A stretch of DNA of 64,000 nucleotides from Paraburkholderia nodosa (GTDB lineage: Bacteria > Pseudomonadota > Gammaproteobacteria > Burkholderiales > Burkholderiaceae), in NCBI RefSeq assembly GCF_001718195.1, contig NZ_MCNV01000023.1, positions 62,001-126,000 of the forward strand. The letters are read 5' to 3'. Below the pieces are notes generated by a model, which was not told the origin of the DNA, made no database searches, and saw only the letters and a list, made by a program, of their open reading frames with translations. The translations under genes and the position numbers were made by a program. Below are positions 1 through 8,790 of this stretch, piece by piece (the first letter of the stretch is position 1; every line of letters starts with the position of its first letter).

Positions 1-445
1 GGCGCTCCTTGAGCTCCTGGGCCTGACGCTCGAGCAGTTCTGCCTCGCGGCGCGCTTCTTCCTCGCGGCGCTGCAGCTCCGCCTCTTCGGCGGCAGCAGC
101 TGCGTCGGCTGCATGATTCGATGCCTCCGCCTCTCCGGCGGACTCGTCGCGGCGGACGAACGTGCGCTTCTTGCGCACCTCGACCTGAATGGTGCGTGCC
201 TTACCCGTCGAATCGGACTGCTTGATCTCCGACGTATGCCGTTTCGTCAGCGTGATCTTGCGTTTGTCTGCATCAGTCGAGCCGTGAGACTTGCGCAAGT
301 GATCGAGCAGACGCGCCTTGTCGGTCTCCGACAAGGCATCGCTCTCGCTCGCTTTCGTGACGCCCGCCGCCTGCAGCTGCTCGAGCAGCACGCCGGCAGG
401 CATTTTCAGTTCCGCGGCAAATTGGGCTACGTTGTTACTCGCCAT
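1..445 (-). CDS. infB: Translation initiation factor IF-2, N-terminal part (partial at window edge)
   Basis: IF-2 is the GTPase that brings initiator tRNA to the small ribosomal subunit. Only the first ~148 codons lie in the window, and the gene continues past position 1. The protein begins MASNNVAQFAAEL, the usual start of the IF-2 N-terminal helical domain, followed by a KRKITLTKRHTSEIKQSD segment and then a charged Glu/Arg/Ala coiled-coil-like linker (EEAELQRREEEARREAELLE). The GTPase domain is outside the window. The start ATG at 445 has an AGAGGAA ribosome binding site. The upstream in-frame alternative at 449 hits a stop at once. It follows nusA by 155 bp on the same strand, the classic rimP-nusA-infB order. 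Confidence 0.97.
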   Translation of the reverse strand, partial: MASNNVAQFAAELKMPAGVLLEQLQAAGVTKASESDALSETDKARLLDHLRKSHGSTDADKRKITLTKRHTSEIKQSDSTGKARTIQVEVRKKRTFVRRDESAGEAEASNHAADAAAAAEEAELQRREEEARREAELLERQAQELKER

Positions 446-600
446 TCATTCCTCTTAATGCAAGGACCGATTCCTTGCGGTTGACATCGGGTCATGCGGC
501 CTTCGGTGCCTCGCGTTCTGCAAGGCTCCGCCGCGTTCAGTTCAGTGGGTCATGGTCGCTTCCTGCTCGTCGCGCCCTGATGCAGTTTCCCGTTGGCGGG

Positions 601-2076
601 TTACTGGAACCAGTGCTCACGTGCCTTCATGATCAACGCCTTGGCGGCGTCCTCTTCCATTCCCGTCATTTCGACCAGTTCATCCACGGCCAGCTCGGCG
701 AGCTCGTCGCGGGTGTGAACTTCATGCTGCGCCAGTTTCGCGAGCAGGTCCGGGTCGATACCGTCCAGACTCTTCAGGTCCAGCGCGGCGCTTTCCACCT
801 TCTCCTCGTTCGCGATCGCCTGCGTGAGCAGTGCGTCGCGAGCGCGGTTGCGCAGTTCGTGCACGGTGTCCTCGTCGAACGCCTCGATTTCCAGCATTTC
901 GTTGAGCGGCACGTAGGCGATCTCTTCGAGGCTCGTGAAGCCTTCGTCGATCAGGATGTCGGCGACTTCCTCATCCACGTCGAGACGCGCCATGAACAGG
1001 TCGCGCAGCACCGTGCGCTCCTGATTCTGCTTTTGCGCGGATTCGTCCGGCGTCATGATATTGATTTGCCAGCCGGTCAGTTCGCTGGCGAGACGCACGT
1101 TCTGGCCGCTACGGCCGATCGCGACCGCGAGTTCGCTCTCGTCGACCACGACGTCCATCGAGTGCTTTTCCTCGTCGACGACGATCGACTGCACGGCAGC
1201 CGGCGCGAGCGCGCCGATCACGAACTGGGCGGGATCCTCCGACCATAGCACGATGTCGACGTTTTCGCCACCGAGCTCGTTGCGAACGGCCTGCACGCGC
1301 GAACCGCGGATGCCGACGCAGGTGCCGATCGGGTCGATGCGCTTGTCGTAAGCCACCACGCCGATCTTGGCGCGCACGCCCGGATCGCGCGCCGCCGCCT
1401 TGATCTCGAGGAGGCCCTGTTCGATTTCGGGCACTTCCATTTCGAACAGCTTCATCAGGAACTCGGGCGCCGTGCGCGAGAGTTCGATCTGCGGGCCGCG
1501 AGCGGTGCGATCGACCTTGCCGATCCACGCGCGCACGCGGTCGCCCACGCGCAGGTTTTCCTTCGGAATCAACTGGTCGCGGCGCAGCAGCGCTTCCACA
1601 CGGCCGGATTCGACAATGAAGTTGCCCTTGTCCATGCGCTTGACCGTACCGGTCATGATGCTTTCGCCGCGCTCGAGGAAGTCGTTCAGGATCTGCTCGC
1701 GCTCGGCGTCGCGCACCTTCTGCAGGATGACCTGCTTGGCGGCCTGCGCGCCGATACGGCCGAACTCGACCGAAGGTACCGGCTGCTCGACGAAACCGTC
1801 GATCTGCGCTTCCGGGTCTTGCTCGCGCGCTTCGAACAGCAGGATCTCCTGGTCCGGCTCCTGCAGGCCCGCCTCGTCCGGCACGACGCGCCAGCGGCGG
1901 AACGTTTCGTGTTCGCCGCTTTCGCGATCGATATGCACGCGGATATCCGCATCCTCGTCGAAGAGTTTCTTGGAGGCCGACGCAAGCGCCGCTTCAAGGG
2001 CGGCGAACACCACGTCCTTGTCGACATTCTTCTCGCGTGCCAGCGCATCCACCAGCATCAACACTTCGCGACTCAT
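601..2076 (-). CDS. nusA: Transcription termination/antitermination protein NusA
   Basis: NusA binds RNA polymerase and nascent RNA, and controls pausing, intrinsic termination and antitermination. The 491-residue length is normal for proteobacteria. Order of domains by sequence: N-terminal RNAP-binding domain (about 1-125), S1 domain (around IMTGTVKRMDKGNFIVESG), KH1 with the GIRGSRVQAVRNELGGENVD signature, KH2 (ELAVAIGRSGQNVRLASEL), then two C-terminal acidic helix-hairpin-helix repeats ending MKAREHWFQ. The ATG at 2076 overlaps the rimP stop codon (ATGA), so translation is probably coupled to rimP. The operon is probably controlled by the leader at 2685-2881. NusA itself promotes termination, so feedback on its own leader is plausible but is inference. 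Confidence 0.98.
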   Translation of the reverse strand: MSREVLMLVDALAREKNVDKDVVFAALEAALASASKKLFDEDADIRVHIDRESGEHETFRRWRVVPDEAGLQEPDQEILLFEAREQDPEAQIDGFVEQPVPSVEFGRIGAQAAKQVILQKVRDAEREQILNDFLERGESIMTGTVKRMDKGNFIVESGRVEALLRRDQLIPKENLRVGDRVRAWIGKVDRTARGPQIELSRTAPEFLMKLFEMEVPEIEQGLLEIKAAARDPGVRAKIGVVAYDKRIDPIGTCVGIRGSRVQAVRNELGGENVDIVLWSEDPAQFVIGALAPAAVQSIVVDEEKHSMDVVVDESELAVAIGRSGQNVRLASELTGWQINIMTPDESAQKQNQERTVLRDLFMARLDVDEEVADILIDEGFTSLEEIAYVPLNEMLEIEAFDEDTVHELRNRARDALLTQAIANEEKVESAALDLKSLDGIDPDLLAKLAQHEVHTRDELAELAVDELVEMTGMEEDAAKALIMKAREHWFQ

Positions 2077-2531
2077 TGTTTGCGGCTCCTAAAGTCAACT
2101 TTGGGGACAAGGCGTGCTTTGTCGATGTCCGCGAGCGTGAAATCGAGCATCGCGGGACCCGCCTTCCCTTCGAATTCCAGACCGATGGATTCGCCTTCGG
2201 GAGCATGCACGATGCCCCGGTACGATTTCCGTCCGTCCAATGGCTTTTTCAACGTGATTACCGCTTCGCAGCCTGCGAAGCGTTCGAAGTCCGCCAGTTT
2301 CTTCAGCGGACGGTCGAGACCGGGCGACGAAACCTCGAGTCGCTCGTAGTCGATGTTCTCGACCGTCAGAACGTGCTGCAGCTGACGCGTGACCTTCTCG
2401 CAGTCCTCGATCGCGATCCCCGCGGGCTGATCGATGAAGATGGTCAGCATGCCGCGCCCGGTGCGCTCGAGGTCGACCAGCTCGTAACCGAGCCCGGTGA
2501 CCGTGGTTTCAATCAGTTCCGTCAGTTGCAC
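2073..2531 (-). CDS. rimP: Ribosome maturation factor RimP
   Basis: RimP is a 30S subunit assembly factor. From the GTG at 2531 the product is 152 residues, starting VQLTELIETTVTGLGYELVD, which is the normal length and N-terminus of the family. The open frame extends upstream to about 2642, but that extension has no family similarity. Family signatures visible are RLEVSSPGLDRPLKK in the middle and ITLKKPLDGRKSYRG in the C-terminal SH3-like domain, ending DFRSRKQ. It is the first gene of the rimP-nusA-infB operon and overlaps nusA by 4 bp. A perfect inverted repeat (2620-2626 with 2638-2644) lies about 90 bp upstream in the leader. Confidence 0.95.
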   Translation of the reverse strand: MQLTELIETTVTGLGYELVDLERTGRGMLTIFIDQPAGIAIEDCEKVTRQLQHVLTVENIDYERLEVSSPGLDRPLKKLADFERFAGCEAVITLKKPLDGRKSYRGIVHAPEGESIGLEFEGKAGPAMLDFTLADIDKARLVPKVDFRSRKQ

Positions 2532-2684
2532 AATGCCCACTCCAGATGTTCTGCGCAGCGGGCCAGCAACTTCCTTCGCTCTAATTCTTGCTTCGCTAGG
2601 GATTCGCGGGCCGCGCGCCAGGTGAGCGCGCGCGCTTCTCACCTACCTGCCCCACGATGACGAACGACCCGGATGATTGGAGGC

Positions 2685-2742
2685 CCCCAAATTGACAATG
2701 CCGAACGTGAAACGTCGGCATCTGTTGGTATCCAATTTGGGG
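2685..2742 (-). promoter_or_regulatory. Nested hairpin in the rimP operon leader
   Basis: Perfect 10-bp arms (CCCCAAATTG at 2685-2694 with CAATTTGGGG at 2733-2742) enclose a second perfect inverted repeat (ATGCCGA at 2698-2704 with TCGGCAT at 2715-2721). On the minus strand it lies just past the intrinsic terminator at 2749-2773 and about 150 nt before rimP. It has no U-tract of its own, so it is not a terminator. It probably folds in read-through transcripts of the operon. A role in attenuation or mRNA processing is inference. Confidence 0.6.
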
Positions 2743-2748
2743 CGAACC

Positions 2749-2773
2749 AAAAAAAAATGGGCGAAACGCCCAT
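2749..2773 (-). terminator. Intrinsic terminator in the rimP operon leader (possible attenuator)
   Basis: On the minus strand there is a stem ATGGGCG-TTT-CGCCCAT followed by nine T residues (2757 down to 2749). It lies between the promoter at 2853-2881 and rimP, about 70-100 nt after the predicted transcription start, so it would end a short leader RNA. It also lies downstream of rluB and may end rluB transcripts. Just upstream, a second hairpin CCAGGTG/CACCTGG (2786-2803) and a CGCCC run (2803-2807) that could pair with the GGGCG arm of the terminator suggest alternative folds. Confidence 0.85.
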
Positions 2774-2852
2774 CTTCTCACTTAGCCAGGTGGTCGCACC
2801 TGGGGCGCGTATTACAGCGCAGAAAAACAGCCGCACGCCCAGCGACTTTGTG

Positions 2853-2881
2853 ATTCTAGCCTTTTTTGCACATTAACGCAA
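2853..2881 (-). promoter_or_regulatory. Sigma-70 promoter for the rimP-nusA-infB operon
   Basis: On the minus strand, -35 TTGCGT (2881-2876), a 17-bp spacer and -10 TAGAAT (2858-2853), giving a start near 2846. The surrounding DNA is clearly AT-richer than its neighbours. It sits in the 502-bp gap between rimP (2531) and rluB (3034). The rest of that gap holds the leader terminator and hairpins listed separately. No tRNA (as in enterobacterial metY-rimP) is visible. Confidence 0.7.
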
Positions 2882-3033
2882 ATCACCGGTCAAGCCCAAG
2901 CCGCCTTTTGCCGTTATTTATGGGCTAGCAAGGGGATTTTCCGGTGTTTTATGCGCGAACCGCGCGCATTGCCGCCGTTGCATCGCCGCGACGCCCGCCG
3001 CATGTCGCAGCCGGGCGTCGCGCGCTTCACGCG

Positions 3034-4791
3034 TCAGTGCCCGCGCGTTCGGTTGCGCGGCGTGCCACGCGGGCCGCCACGGCTGTTGCCGCCCGCGCGG
3101 TTGCCGTTGGGGTTGGCATTGCCGCCGTTGCCGCCGTTGCCGGGACCGCTGCGGCGGTTGCCGCCGGCATTGCCGCCCGCACGCTTGCCCTGCGCGCCCG
3201 GTGCACGGTTGCCGTCGACCTCGCGGCCGCCCGCACGGTTGCCGCCACGGCCGCCGAAACCGGAGCCCGCGCCGAAATTGCCATGACCGGCACCCGCGCC
3301 GCCGCCGAAGCCGCCCGCTGCGCCGCGCCGTCCCTGGCCCTGACGCGGCTGCCCCATCGCACCGTGCGAACTCAGCACCGGCTCGCGGTTGATGAAGCCC
3401 ATCGACGTCTGCATCGGATCGGGCTGGCGACGCTCCTGCTCCTTGCCGCCGCGACCGCCCTTCTCTTCGCTCGGCGCCTTCAGGCCGACCGCTGCCATCA
3501 GCGCGCGCACCTGGTTGTCTTCGAGCTCTTCCCAGCGGCCGCGCTTGAGACCCTTGGGCAGCGCGATCGGGCCGTGGCGCGTGCGGATCAGGCGGCTCAC
3601 CATCAGTCCCGCCGCCTCGAACATCCGGCGCACTTCGCGGTTACGGCCTTCGGCCAGCGCGACGTGATACCAGTGGTTCGTACCTTCGCCGCCGCCGTCG
3701 CGGATGCGCAGGAAGCTCGCGGGGCCGTCTTCGAGCTCGACGCCCTTGAGCAGCTTCTGGCGATTCCCCTCGGTCAGCTCGCCCACCACGCGCACGGCGT
3801 ATTCGCGCTCCACGCTGTAGCGCGGGTGCATGAAACGGTTGGCCAGATCGCCCGAGGTGGTCAGCATCAGCAGACCTTCGGTGTTGAAGTCCAGACGGCC
3901 GACGGCCAGCCACTTCGCCGTTTTCATCGGCGGCAGGCGATCGAATACCGACGGACGGCCTTCCGGATCGGCGTGGCTCACGATTTCGCCGGTCGGCTTG
4001 TGATAGATCAGCACGCGCGGCGGCTTGTTCTGCAGCTTGCGCTTGATGGGCTTGCCATTGATGCGGACCTGGTCGGTCGGCAGAATGCGCTGGCCGATGT
4101 GCGCGGGCTCGCCGTTCACCGAGACGCGCCCGGCGATGATCAGCTCTTCCATGTCGCGGCGCGAGCCCATGCCCGCATCCGCCAGCACTTTGTGCAGCTT
4201 CGGTGCGTCGTCGTCCGGGCTCAGCACGCGCTTGGGCTGCTGGGCACGGCCGCGGCGCAGCATCGGCGCCCGCACGCCCGAACCGGCGCCGTTGTCGGCG
4301 TCGAACGCCGGCGACGTCACGTACAGGAACAGGTCGTCCTGCGTGGACTCGCCCGCGGCGGCGGCCGGCTGGCCTTCGCCTCGCACCTGGCCCTTCTGTC
4401 GCTTGCCCGCGCCTTGCTGGCGCTCGCCCTGCTGGCGTTCGCCCTGACGCTCACCTTGAGCGGCAGCGCCCGCATTCTGGCGGCGGCCCGGCTTCTTCGC
4501 GCCTGCGTCCTTGTTGCGCGGTGCGCGCCCGGCAGGAGCACGCTCAGGCGCCGCTTGCGGCGCGTCAGCGGGCGCTGCGGGCGCGTCGGCGCCCTCCGCG
4601 CCTTCTGTGGCCTTGGCCTTCGCACCCGCGCGGCGGCGCGCGATCAGGCTGCGCGGCCCGCGGCGCAGGCCGCGGCGCGGACGCTCTTCGCCCTCGCCGC
4701 CCTGTGCTTCGCCTTCGACCTGCGAAGCCCGCGTGTCGTCGTCGCGCGCGGAGGACGCGTCGGTCGAATCGGTGTCGTGGATATCAGTCAA
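3034..4791 (-). CDS. rluB: 23S rRNA pseudouridine synthase, RluB type
   Basis: Converts a uridine of 23S rRNA (position 2605 in E. coli) to pseudouridine. Core: S4 RNA-binding domain at about residues 197-245 (PKLHKVLADAGMGSRRDMEE), then the synthase domain with the catalytic Asp in GRLDFNTEGLLML (Asp301) and the RNREVRRMFEAAGL motif. At 585 residues it is about twice the usual size. The first ~190 residues are a charged Ala/Arg/Gln-rich extension with GERQ repeats. The last ~140 are a disordered Gly/Asn/Arg-rich tail with many RGG-like steps, typical of RNA-binding low-complexity regions. The start is TTG at 4791 with a GAGG site five bases upstream. It follows scpB by 62 bp, probably in one transcript. 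Confidence 0.93.
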   Translation of the reverse strand: MTDIHDTDSTDASSARDDDTRASQVEGEAQGGEGEERPRRGLRRGPRSLIARRRAGAKAKATEGAEGADAPAAPADAPQAAPERAPAGRAPRNKDAGAKKPGRRQNAGAAAQGERQGERQQGERQQGAGKRQKGQVRGEGQPAAAAGESTQDDLFLYVTSPAFDADNGAGSGVRAPMLRRGRAQQPKRVLSPDDDAPKLHKVLADAGMGSRRDMEELIIAGRVSVNGEPAHIGQRILPTDQVRINGKPIKRKLQNKPPRVLIYHKPTGEIVSHADPEGRPSVFDRLPPMKTAKWLAVGRLDFNTEGLLMLTTSGDLANRFMHPRYSVEREYAVRVVGELTEGNRQKLLKGVELEDGPASFLRIRDGGGEGTNHWYHVALAEGRNREVRRMFEAAGLMVSRLIRTRHGPIALPKGLKRGRWEELEDNQVRALMAAVGLKAPSEEKGGRGGKEQERRQPDPMQTSMGFINREPVLSSHGAMGQPRQGQGRRGAAGGFGGGAGAGHGNFGAGSGFGGRGGNRAGGREVDGNRAPGAQGKRAGGNAGGNRRSGPGNGGNGGNANPNGNRAGGNSRGGPRGTPRNRTRGH

Positions 4792-4853
4792 AACAACCTC
4801 AAAATGTCAGGTTGCGCGCCCGCTTGCGGGGCGCGTCAAAAATACTTGTTGCT

Positions 4854-5819
4854 TCAGATGCCGCGTCGTGCGGCTTCGTCGTCCGTCGTCGAGACGGGGT
4901 CGTCCTGCGCCGCGTCGCGGCGGTCTTCGTGTTCTTCTTCGCCCGCCGCATCTGCTGCGTGCGCGGCATCCCGCGCGTGAGCGTCCGGGGCTGACCCGTG
5001 CTGCGCGAGGCTTGCTTCGTCATGTACCGCTTCGCCCGGGGCATCGGCTGCGTATGCAACGTTTGCGCCTGCCGCCTCGTGCGTTGGTTCCGCTTCTTCC
5101 GTTGCGTGCGTCTCGCGCGCTTCGCTTTCGGGCTGTGCGGGCGTTTCATCGCCCGGCGTTTCGCCTTCCGCTACCGGCGTCAGCGCATCTTCCGCGCCCG
5201 CGACACTGGAGGCAGCCTCGGGCTGGCCTTGCGCAACGAACTGTGCCGCGACGCTATCGGGAAACTCGATCGCATGCTGGGCAAGCAGTTGCTCGCCGAA
5301 CTGGCTCGACGGATCGTCGAGCGGCGGCAATTCGTCGAGCGACTTCAGGCCGAGATCGTCGAGAAACTCCCGTGTCGTTGCATAGAGTGCCGGGCGGCCC
5401 GGCACGTCACGATGACCGATGACTTCGATCCAGTTACGGTCCTCGAGCTGTTTGACGACCTGCGTGTTGACCGTGACGCCGCGAATTTCCTCGATATCGC
5501 CGCGCGTGACCGGCTGCCGGTACGCGATGATCGCGAGCGTTTCGAGGACCGCGCGCGAATAGCGCGGCGGCTTTTCGGGGTGCAACCGGTCAAGGTACGT
5601 CCGCATGGCCGGCTTGCTCTGAAAGCGCCAGCCCGACGCGAGCCCCACCAGCTCGACGCCGCGCCCGGACCATTCATGCCGCAGGTCTTCGAGCAGGTTG
5701 CGGACCGTGTCGGCCGAAATGTCGTCGGCAAACAGTTTGCGCAGTTCGCCGATCTTCAACGGCTCCTGCGTGCAGATCAATGCAGTCTCGAGGACGATTT
5801 TCGCCTCTTGGGTATTCAT
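4854..5819 (-). CDS. scpB: Segregation and condensation protein B
   Basis: ScpB is the winged-helix kleisin partner of the ScpA-SMC condensin complex that organises and helps segregate chromosomes. Residues 1 to about 170 are the conserved two-winged-helix part (KIGELRKLFADD, GWRFQSKPAMRTYLDRLHP, TLAIIAYRQPVTRGDIEEI, GHRDVPGRPALYATT). The remaining ~150 residues are an acidic Ala/Glu-rich, probably disordered tail, common in Burkholderiales. scpA is not adjacent. The next gene upstream is an unrelated aminotransferase. The promoter candidate lies at 6032-6060, giving a leader of about 205 nt. rluB follows in the same direction. Confidence 0.95.
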   Translation of the reverse strand: MNTQEAKIVLETALICTQEPLKIGELRKLFADDISADTVRNLLEDLRHEWSGRGVELVGLASGWRFQSKPAMRTYLDRLHPEKPPRYSRAVLETLAIIAYRQPVTRGDIEEIRGVTVNTQVVKQLEDRNWIEVIGHRDVPGRPALYATTREFLDDLGLKSLDELPPLDDPSSQFGEQLLAQHAIEFPDSVAAQFVAQGQPEAASSVAGAEDALTPVAEGETPGDETPAQPESEARETHATEEAEPTHEAAGANVAYAADAPGEAVHDEASLAQHGSAPDAHARDAAHAADAAGEEEHEDRRDAAQDDPVSTTDDEAARRGI

Positions 5820-6031
5820 GCAGCCAGGTCAGACCCTAAGTAAGGTAAATCAGGTTCAAGGAACCGGATCAGACAGACGAAAGACGATATGGAACTTGGA
5901 GACGCGCTCGCCCGATTCTGATCGGTCATATTGATGGGAGCACGCACCGGGGGGCCGAAATTCAGGCAAAGAGCCAGACCCAGCCGGAGGGAGCCGCGAA
6001 GTTCCCGCAGGGAATCGCTTGACTGAGCGCC

Positions 6032-6060
6032 ATATTACGCAAAAACGCCGGGTGCGTAAA
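6032..6060 (-). promoter_or_regulatory. Candidate sigma-70 promoter for scpB-rluB
   Basis: On the minus strand, -35 TTTACG (6060-6055), 17-bp spacer, -10 TAATAT (6037-6032), with a start near 6025. It lies in the 350-bp gap 5820-6169 between scpB and the aminotransferase. The ~205-nt leader to the scpB ATG has no convincing terminator or conserved element that I can see, and nothing else is recognised in that gap. Confidence 0.55.
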
Positions 6061-6169
6061 GACGCCATTCCGCATGAGGGGCCTCATTTTAATCCGGGCC
6101 CCGTCACCGCTTTATGCCCGCTCGCGCCACGCCGGTGCATGGCGCGGTGCAAGCCGCGCCGACGCACGC

Positions 6170-7369
6170 TCAATGCGCTCGCACCGTCTCGAGGTAGCGC
6201 GCGAGTCGCTCGACGCCGGCGTCGAGCCGCGCGGGGTCGCACGCATAGCACCAGCGCACGAAGCCTTCCCCTTGCGGTCCGAACGCGCTTCCCGGCGCGA
6301 GGCCGAGGCCCACGTCGCGCACCAGCGCCTTGCACAACTCGAGGCTGTTCTGCGCGCCCGCCAGCCGGAAAAAAAGGTACATCGCCCCGTGCGGCACTTT
6401 CACATCGACGCCGGGCAGCTTCGCCAGCGCCGCGGCGAGGTGGTCGCGCGAGGCGCGCAGATCGGCCACCAGCGCACGCGTGAACGGCTCGCCGTGCTCG
6501 ACGGCCGCAATGCCGGCCTGCTGCACGAACGAGGGCGCACACGAGGTGTTGTACTCGACCAGCTTGCCCAGATCGTCGGTCAAGGTGCGCGGCACGACCA
6601 TCCAGCCGAGCCGCCAGCCGGTCATGAGCCAGGCCTTCGAGAACGAATTGACGCAGATCAGGCGCTCTTCGCGCGACGCAAGATCGAGGAACGAGGGCGC
6701 GGTGCGCTCGCTCGTGGCGCCGTAGTAAAGGCGCTCGTAGACCTCGTCGGCGACGATCCAGATGCCGAGGCGCCGGCAATGCTCGAGCACCACGCGCTGC
6801 TGGTCGCGCGTCATCGCCCAACCGGTCGGATTGTTCGGCGAGTTGATCATGAGAAGACGCGTCTCGGGCGTGAGCGCCGCCAGCAGCCGGTCGAGATCGA
6901 GCGTCCAGCCGCGCTCGCCGTAGTCGAGCGAGACCGTCTCGACCGTGGCGCCGAGAATCTTCGGGATTTCGACGAGGTTCGGCCACAGCGGGGTCACTGC
7001 CACCACCCGGTCGCCCGCGCCGACGACGAGCTGCGCCGCCAGCATCAACGCGTTGACGCCCGCGCTCGTGACCGCCACGTTATCCACCGACGTTGCGCCG
7101 TGCAGTTCGCTCACGTAGCGCGCGAGCGATTCGCGCAGCGGCGCGATGCCGAGGTTGTGCGTATAGAACGTGTCGCCGCGCCCCAGCGCGTCGGCCGCCG
7201 CCTCTCGGATGAACGGTGGCGTCACACGGTCGGACTCGCCGAACCAGAACGGCAGCACGTCGGGAACGCCGAACCCGGCGTTCGCCACTTCGCGGATCTG
7301 CGACGAGCGCAACGCACGCACCGCTTCACGGGGCAGGGAGACGGAGGACGACGGTTCGAAATCGCTCAT
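6170..7369 (-). CDS. PLP-dependent aminotransferase, class I/II
   Basis: A fold-type I pyridoxal-phosphate aminotransferase of 399 residues. Visible motifs: substrate-side loop NSPNNPTGWAM, the aspartate that contacts the cofactor ring in IWIVADEVYERLYYG, and the PLP-binding lysine in VNSFSKAWLMTGWRLGW. The C-terminal small domain ends with RWCYACDPARLDAGVERL. The substrate cannot be read from the sequence. The family includes aspartate, alanine and aromatic enzymes. The start is placed at MSDFEPSS (7369) because the six residues before it look non-conserved. The LysR gene upstream on the same strand, 96 bp away, may control it, which is inference. Confidence 0.9.
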   Translation of the reverse strand: MSDFEPSSSVSLPREAVRALRSSQIREVANAGFGVPDVLPFWFGESDRVTPPFIREAAADALGRGDTFYTHNLGIAPLRESLARYVSELHGATSVDNVAVTSAGVNALMLAAQLVVGAGDRVVAVTPLWPNLVEIPKILGATVETVSLDYGERGWTLDLDRLLAALTPETRLLMINSPNNPTGWAMTRDQQRVVLEHCRRLGIWIVADEVYERLYYGATSERTAPSFLDLASREERLICVNSFSKAWLMTGWRLGWMVVPRTLTDDLGKLVEYNTSCAPSFVQQAGIAAVEHGEPFTRALVADLRASRDHLAAALAKLPGVDVKVPHGAMYLFFRLAGAQNSLELCKALVRDVGLGLAPGSAFGPQGEGFVRWCYACDPARLDAGVERLARYLETVRAH

Positions 7370-7465
7370 CGGGGTTCCGGGTGGCACAGAATGTGGGAAA
7401 GCATGCAGTGTATCGCGCGGCCCCGCGCGACGAGCTCCGCGCCTCCAGGCATACGCGCAGCGGTT

Positions 7466-8368
7466 TCAGTGCCGCGCTTCGGGCTGGCCGGCAAGTTGAC
7501 GGATCAGCGACCAGACCGCCTCGGCGGCCGGCGAAAGCGAGCGGTCGCGCCGCCGCACGAGTTCGACGGTGCGCTGCGCGCGCGGCACGAGCGGCCGCGC
7601 AAGCAAGGGAGCACCCGCCGGCACGGGCAGCGCGAGCCAGGGCAACACGCTGATGCCCACCCCCGCTTCGACGAGACCGAAGACCGTGGCCGGATGGCCC
7701 AGCTCCTGCACCACGCGTGCACGCACGCCCTGCTCGCTCATCACGGCGTCGATGAGCGGGCGGCTGCCCGAAGCGTAATCCAGCATCACCAGACGCTCGC
7801 CGTCCAGCTCCTTCCACGAGACTTCCTGGCTCAGCGCGAGCGCGTGATCGCCGCGCACGACCACGCAGAACGAGTCCGTGGTCAGGCATTCGGTTTCGAG
7901 ATCCTCAGCGGCAAAGGGCCCGATGATGACGCCGAAGTCCACCTCGCCCGAGCGGATCTTGCGCACGACGTCGCTCTGCACGTCGTCGCGCAAGCCAAGC
8001 GTGATGTAGGGAAACTGCCGCCCGCACGCGGCGACGACCTGGGGCATCAAGCGGCACGCGACCGTCGGACTGGCCGCCACGACGACGCGGCCGCGCCGCT
8101 GCTCGCCGATCTCGCGAATTTCACGCAGGGCGTCATCGAGATCGCCCAGCAGGCGCGGAATGCTCGCGATCAGGTTCGCGCCGACATCGGTGAGCTGCAC
8201 CTCGCGCGTGGTCCGGTCGACGAGCTTCACGCCAATCTCGGCTTCGAGCTCGCGTACACATCGGCTCACCGCCGACTGCGTGAGCCCGATTTCGTCCCCG
8301 GCCCGGCTAAAGCTCTGCAGCCGGGCAACCTCGATGAAAACCCGCAACTGCCGCAGCGTCACATTCAT
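7466..8368 (-). CDS. LysR-family transcriptional regulator
   Basis: A 300-residue LysR regulator. The N-terminal winged helix-turn-helix (about 1-60) reads LRQLRVFIEVARLQSFSRAG...GLTQSAVSRCVRELE, and the periplasmic-binding-protein-like effector domain begins around residue 90 (GRVVVAASPTVACRLMPQVV). The effector is unknown. It is transcribed in the same direction as the aminotransferase downstream rather than divergently, so the usual 'regulates its divergent neighbour' logic does not apply. The gap behind its start (8369-8790) leads to a plus-strand gene, so it could act on that region as well. Confidence 0.92.
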   Translation of the reverse strand: MNVTLRQLRVFIEVARLQSFSRAGDEIGLTQSAVSRCVRELEAEIGVKLVDRTTREVQLTDVGANLIASIPRLLGDLDDALREIREIGEQRRGRVVVAASPTVACRLMPQVVAACGRQFPYITLGLRDDVQSDVVRKIRSGEVDFGVIIGPFAAEDLETECLTTDSFCVVVRGDHALALSQEVSWKELDGERLVMLDYASGSRPLIDAVMSEQGVRARVVQELGHPATVFGLVEAGVGISVLPWLALPVPAGAPLLARPLVPRAQRTVELVRRRDRSLSPAAEAVWSLIRQLAGQPEARH

Positions 8369-8790
8369 CCGCTTGCCTCATGAATTGTCCGTTTTCATGC
8401 AATTTTATGCCGGACACCCCTCGTTACGTGTAGAGGAACCTCGCCACCCATTATTCGCCGCAATGCAGCAATACGGCGCAAACGCACGGCGGACGGGCTT
8501 GTCTGCACAAGATTGGTGATTCTCCCGATTTTCTCGATAAGTGTTTTCGAGTCTTATACGCCCCTGGCAATCTCCCGCGCGGGCTTGGCGCCACGCGGCT
8601 TCAAGACGAGAACGTACGTGCTGGCACGGTTTTCGCATTAAGGCACGCACAGGTTCGATGGACGTACCGGAAGCATGCAGTCCGGGACGATCCAGCCGGG
8701 CCCGCCTGGTACTCCGGCATCCGGCCGGGAGTCCATGAAGAGTGCGCAGCGCGGGGCAGCGCACCGGAGATAGCTTCGCTGAGGTGAAAC
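8369..8790. other. 422-bp intergenic region between LysR gene and orphan transposase domain
   Basis: Divergent promoter region between the minus-strand LysR gene and the plus-strand gene at 8791. The end near LysR is AT-richer. No RNA gene, insertion-sequence end or convincing hairpin-plus-T-tract was found. The ribosome binding site for the gene at 8791 is GAGGTGAAAC, directly before its ATG. Confidence 0.5.

Noticed and set aside
5820..6020. Riboswitch or attenuator in the long scpB leader
   Set aside because: No terminator hairpin with T-tract and no recognisable conserved element could be found in the 205 nt.
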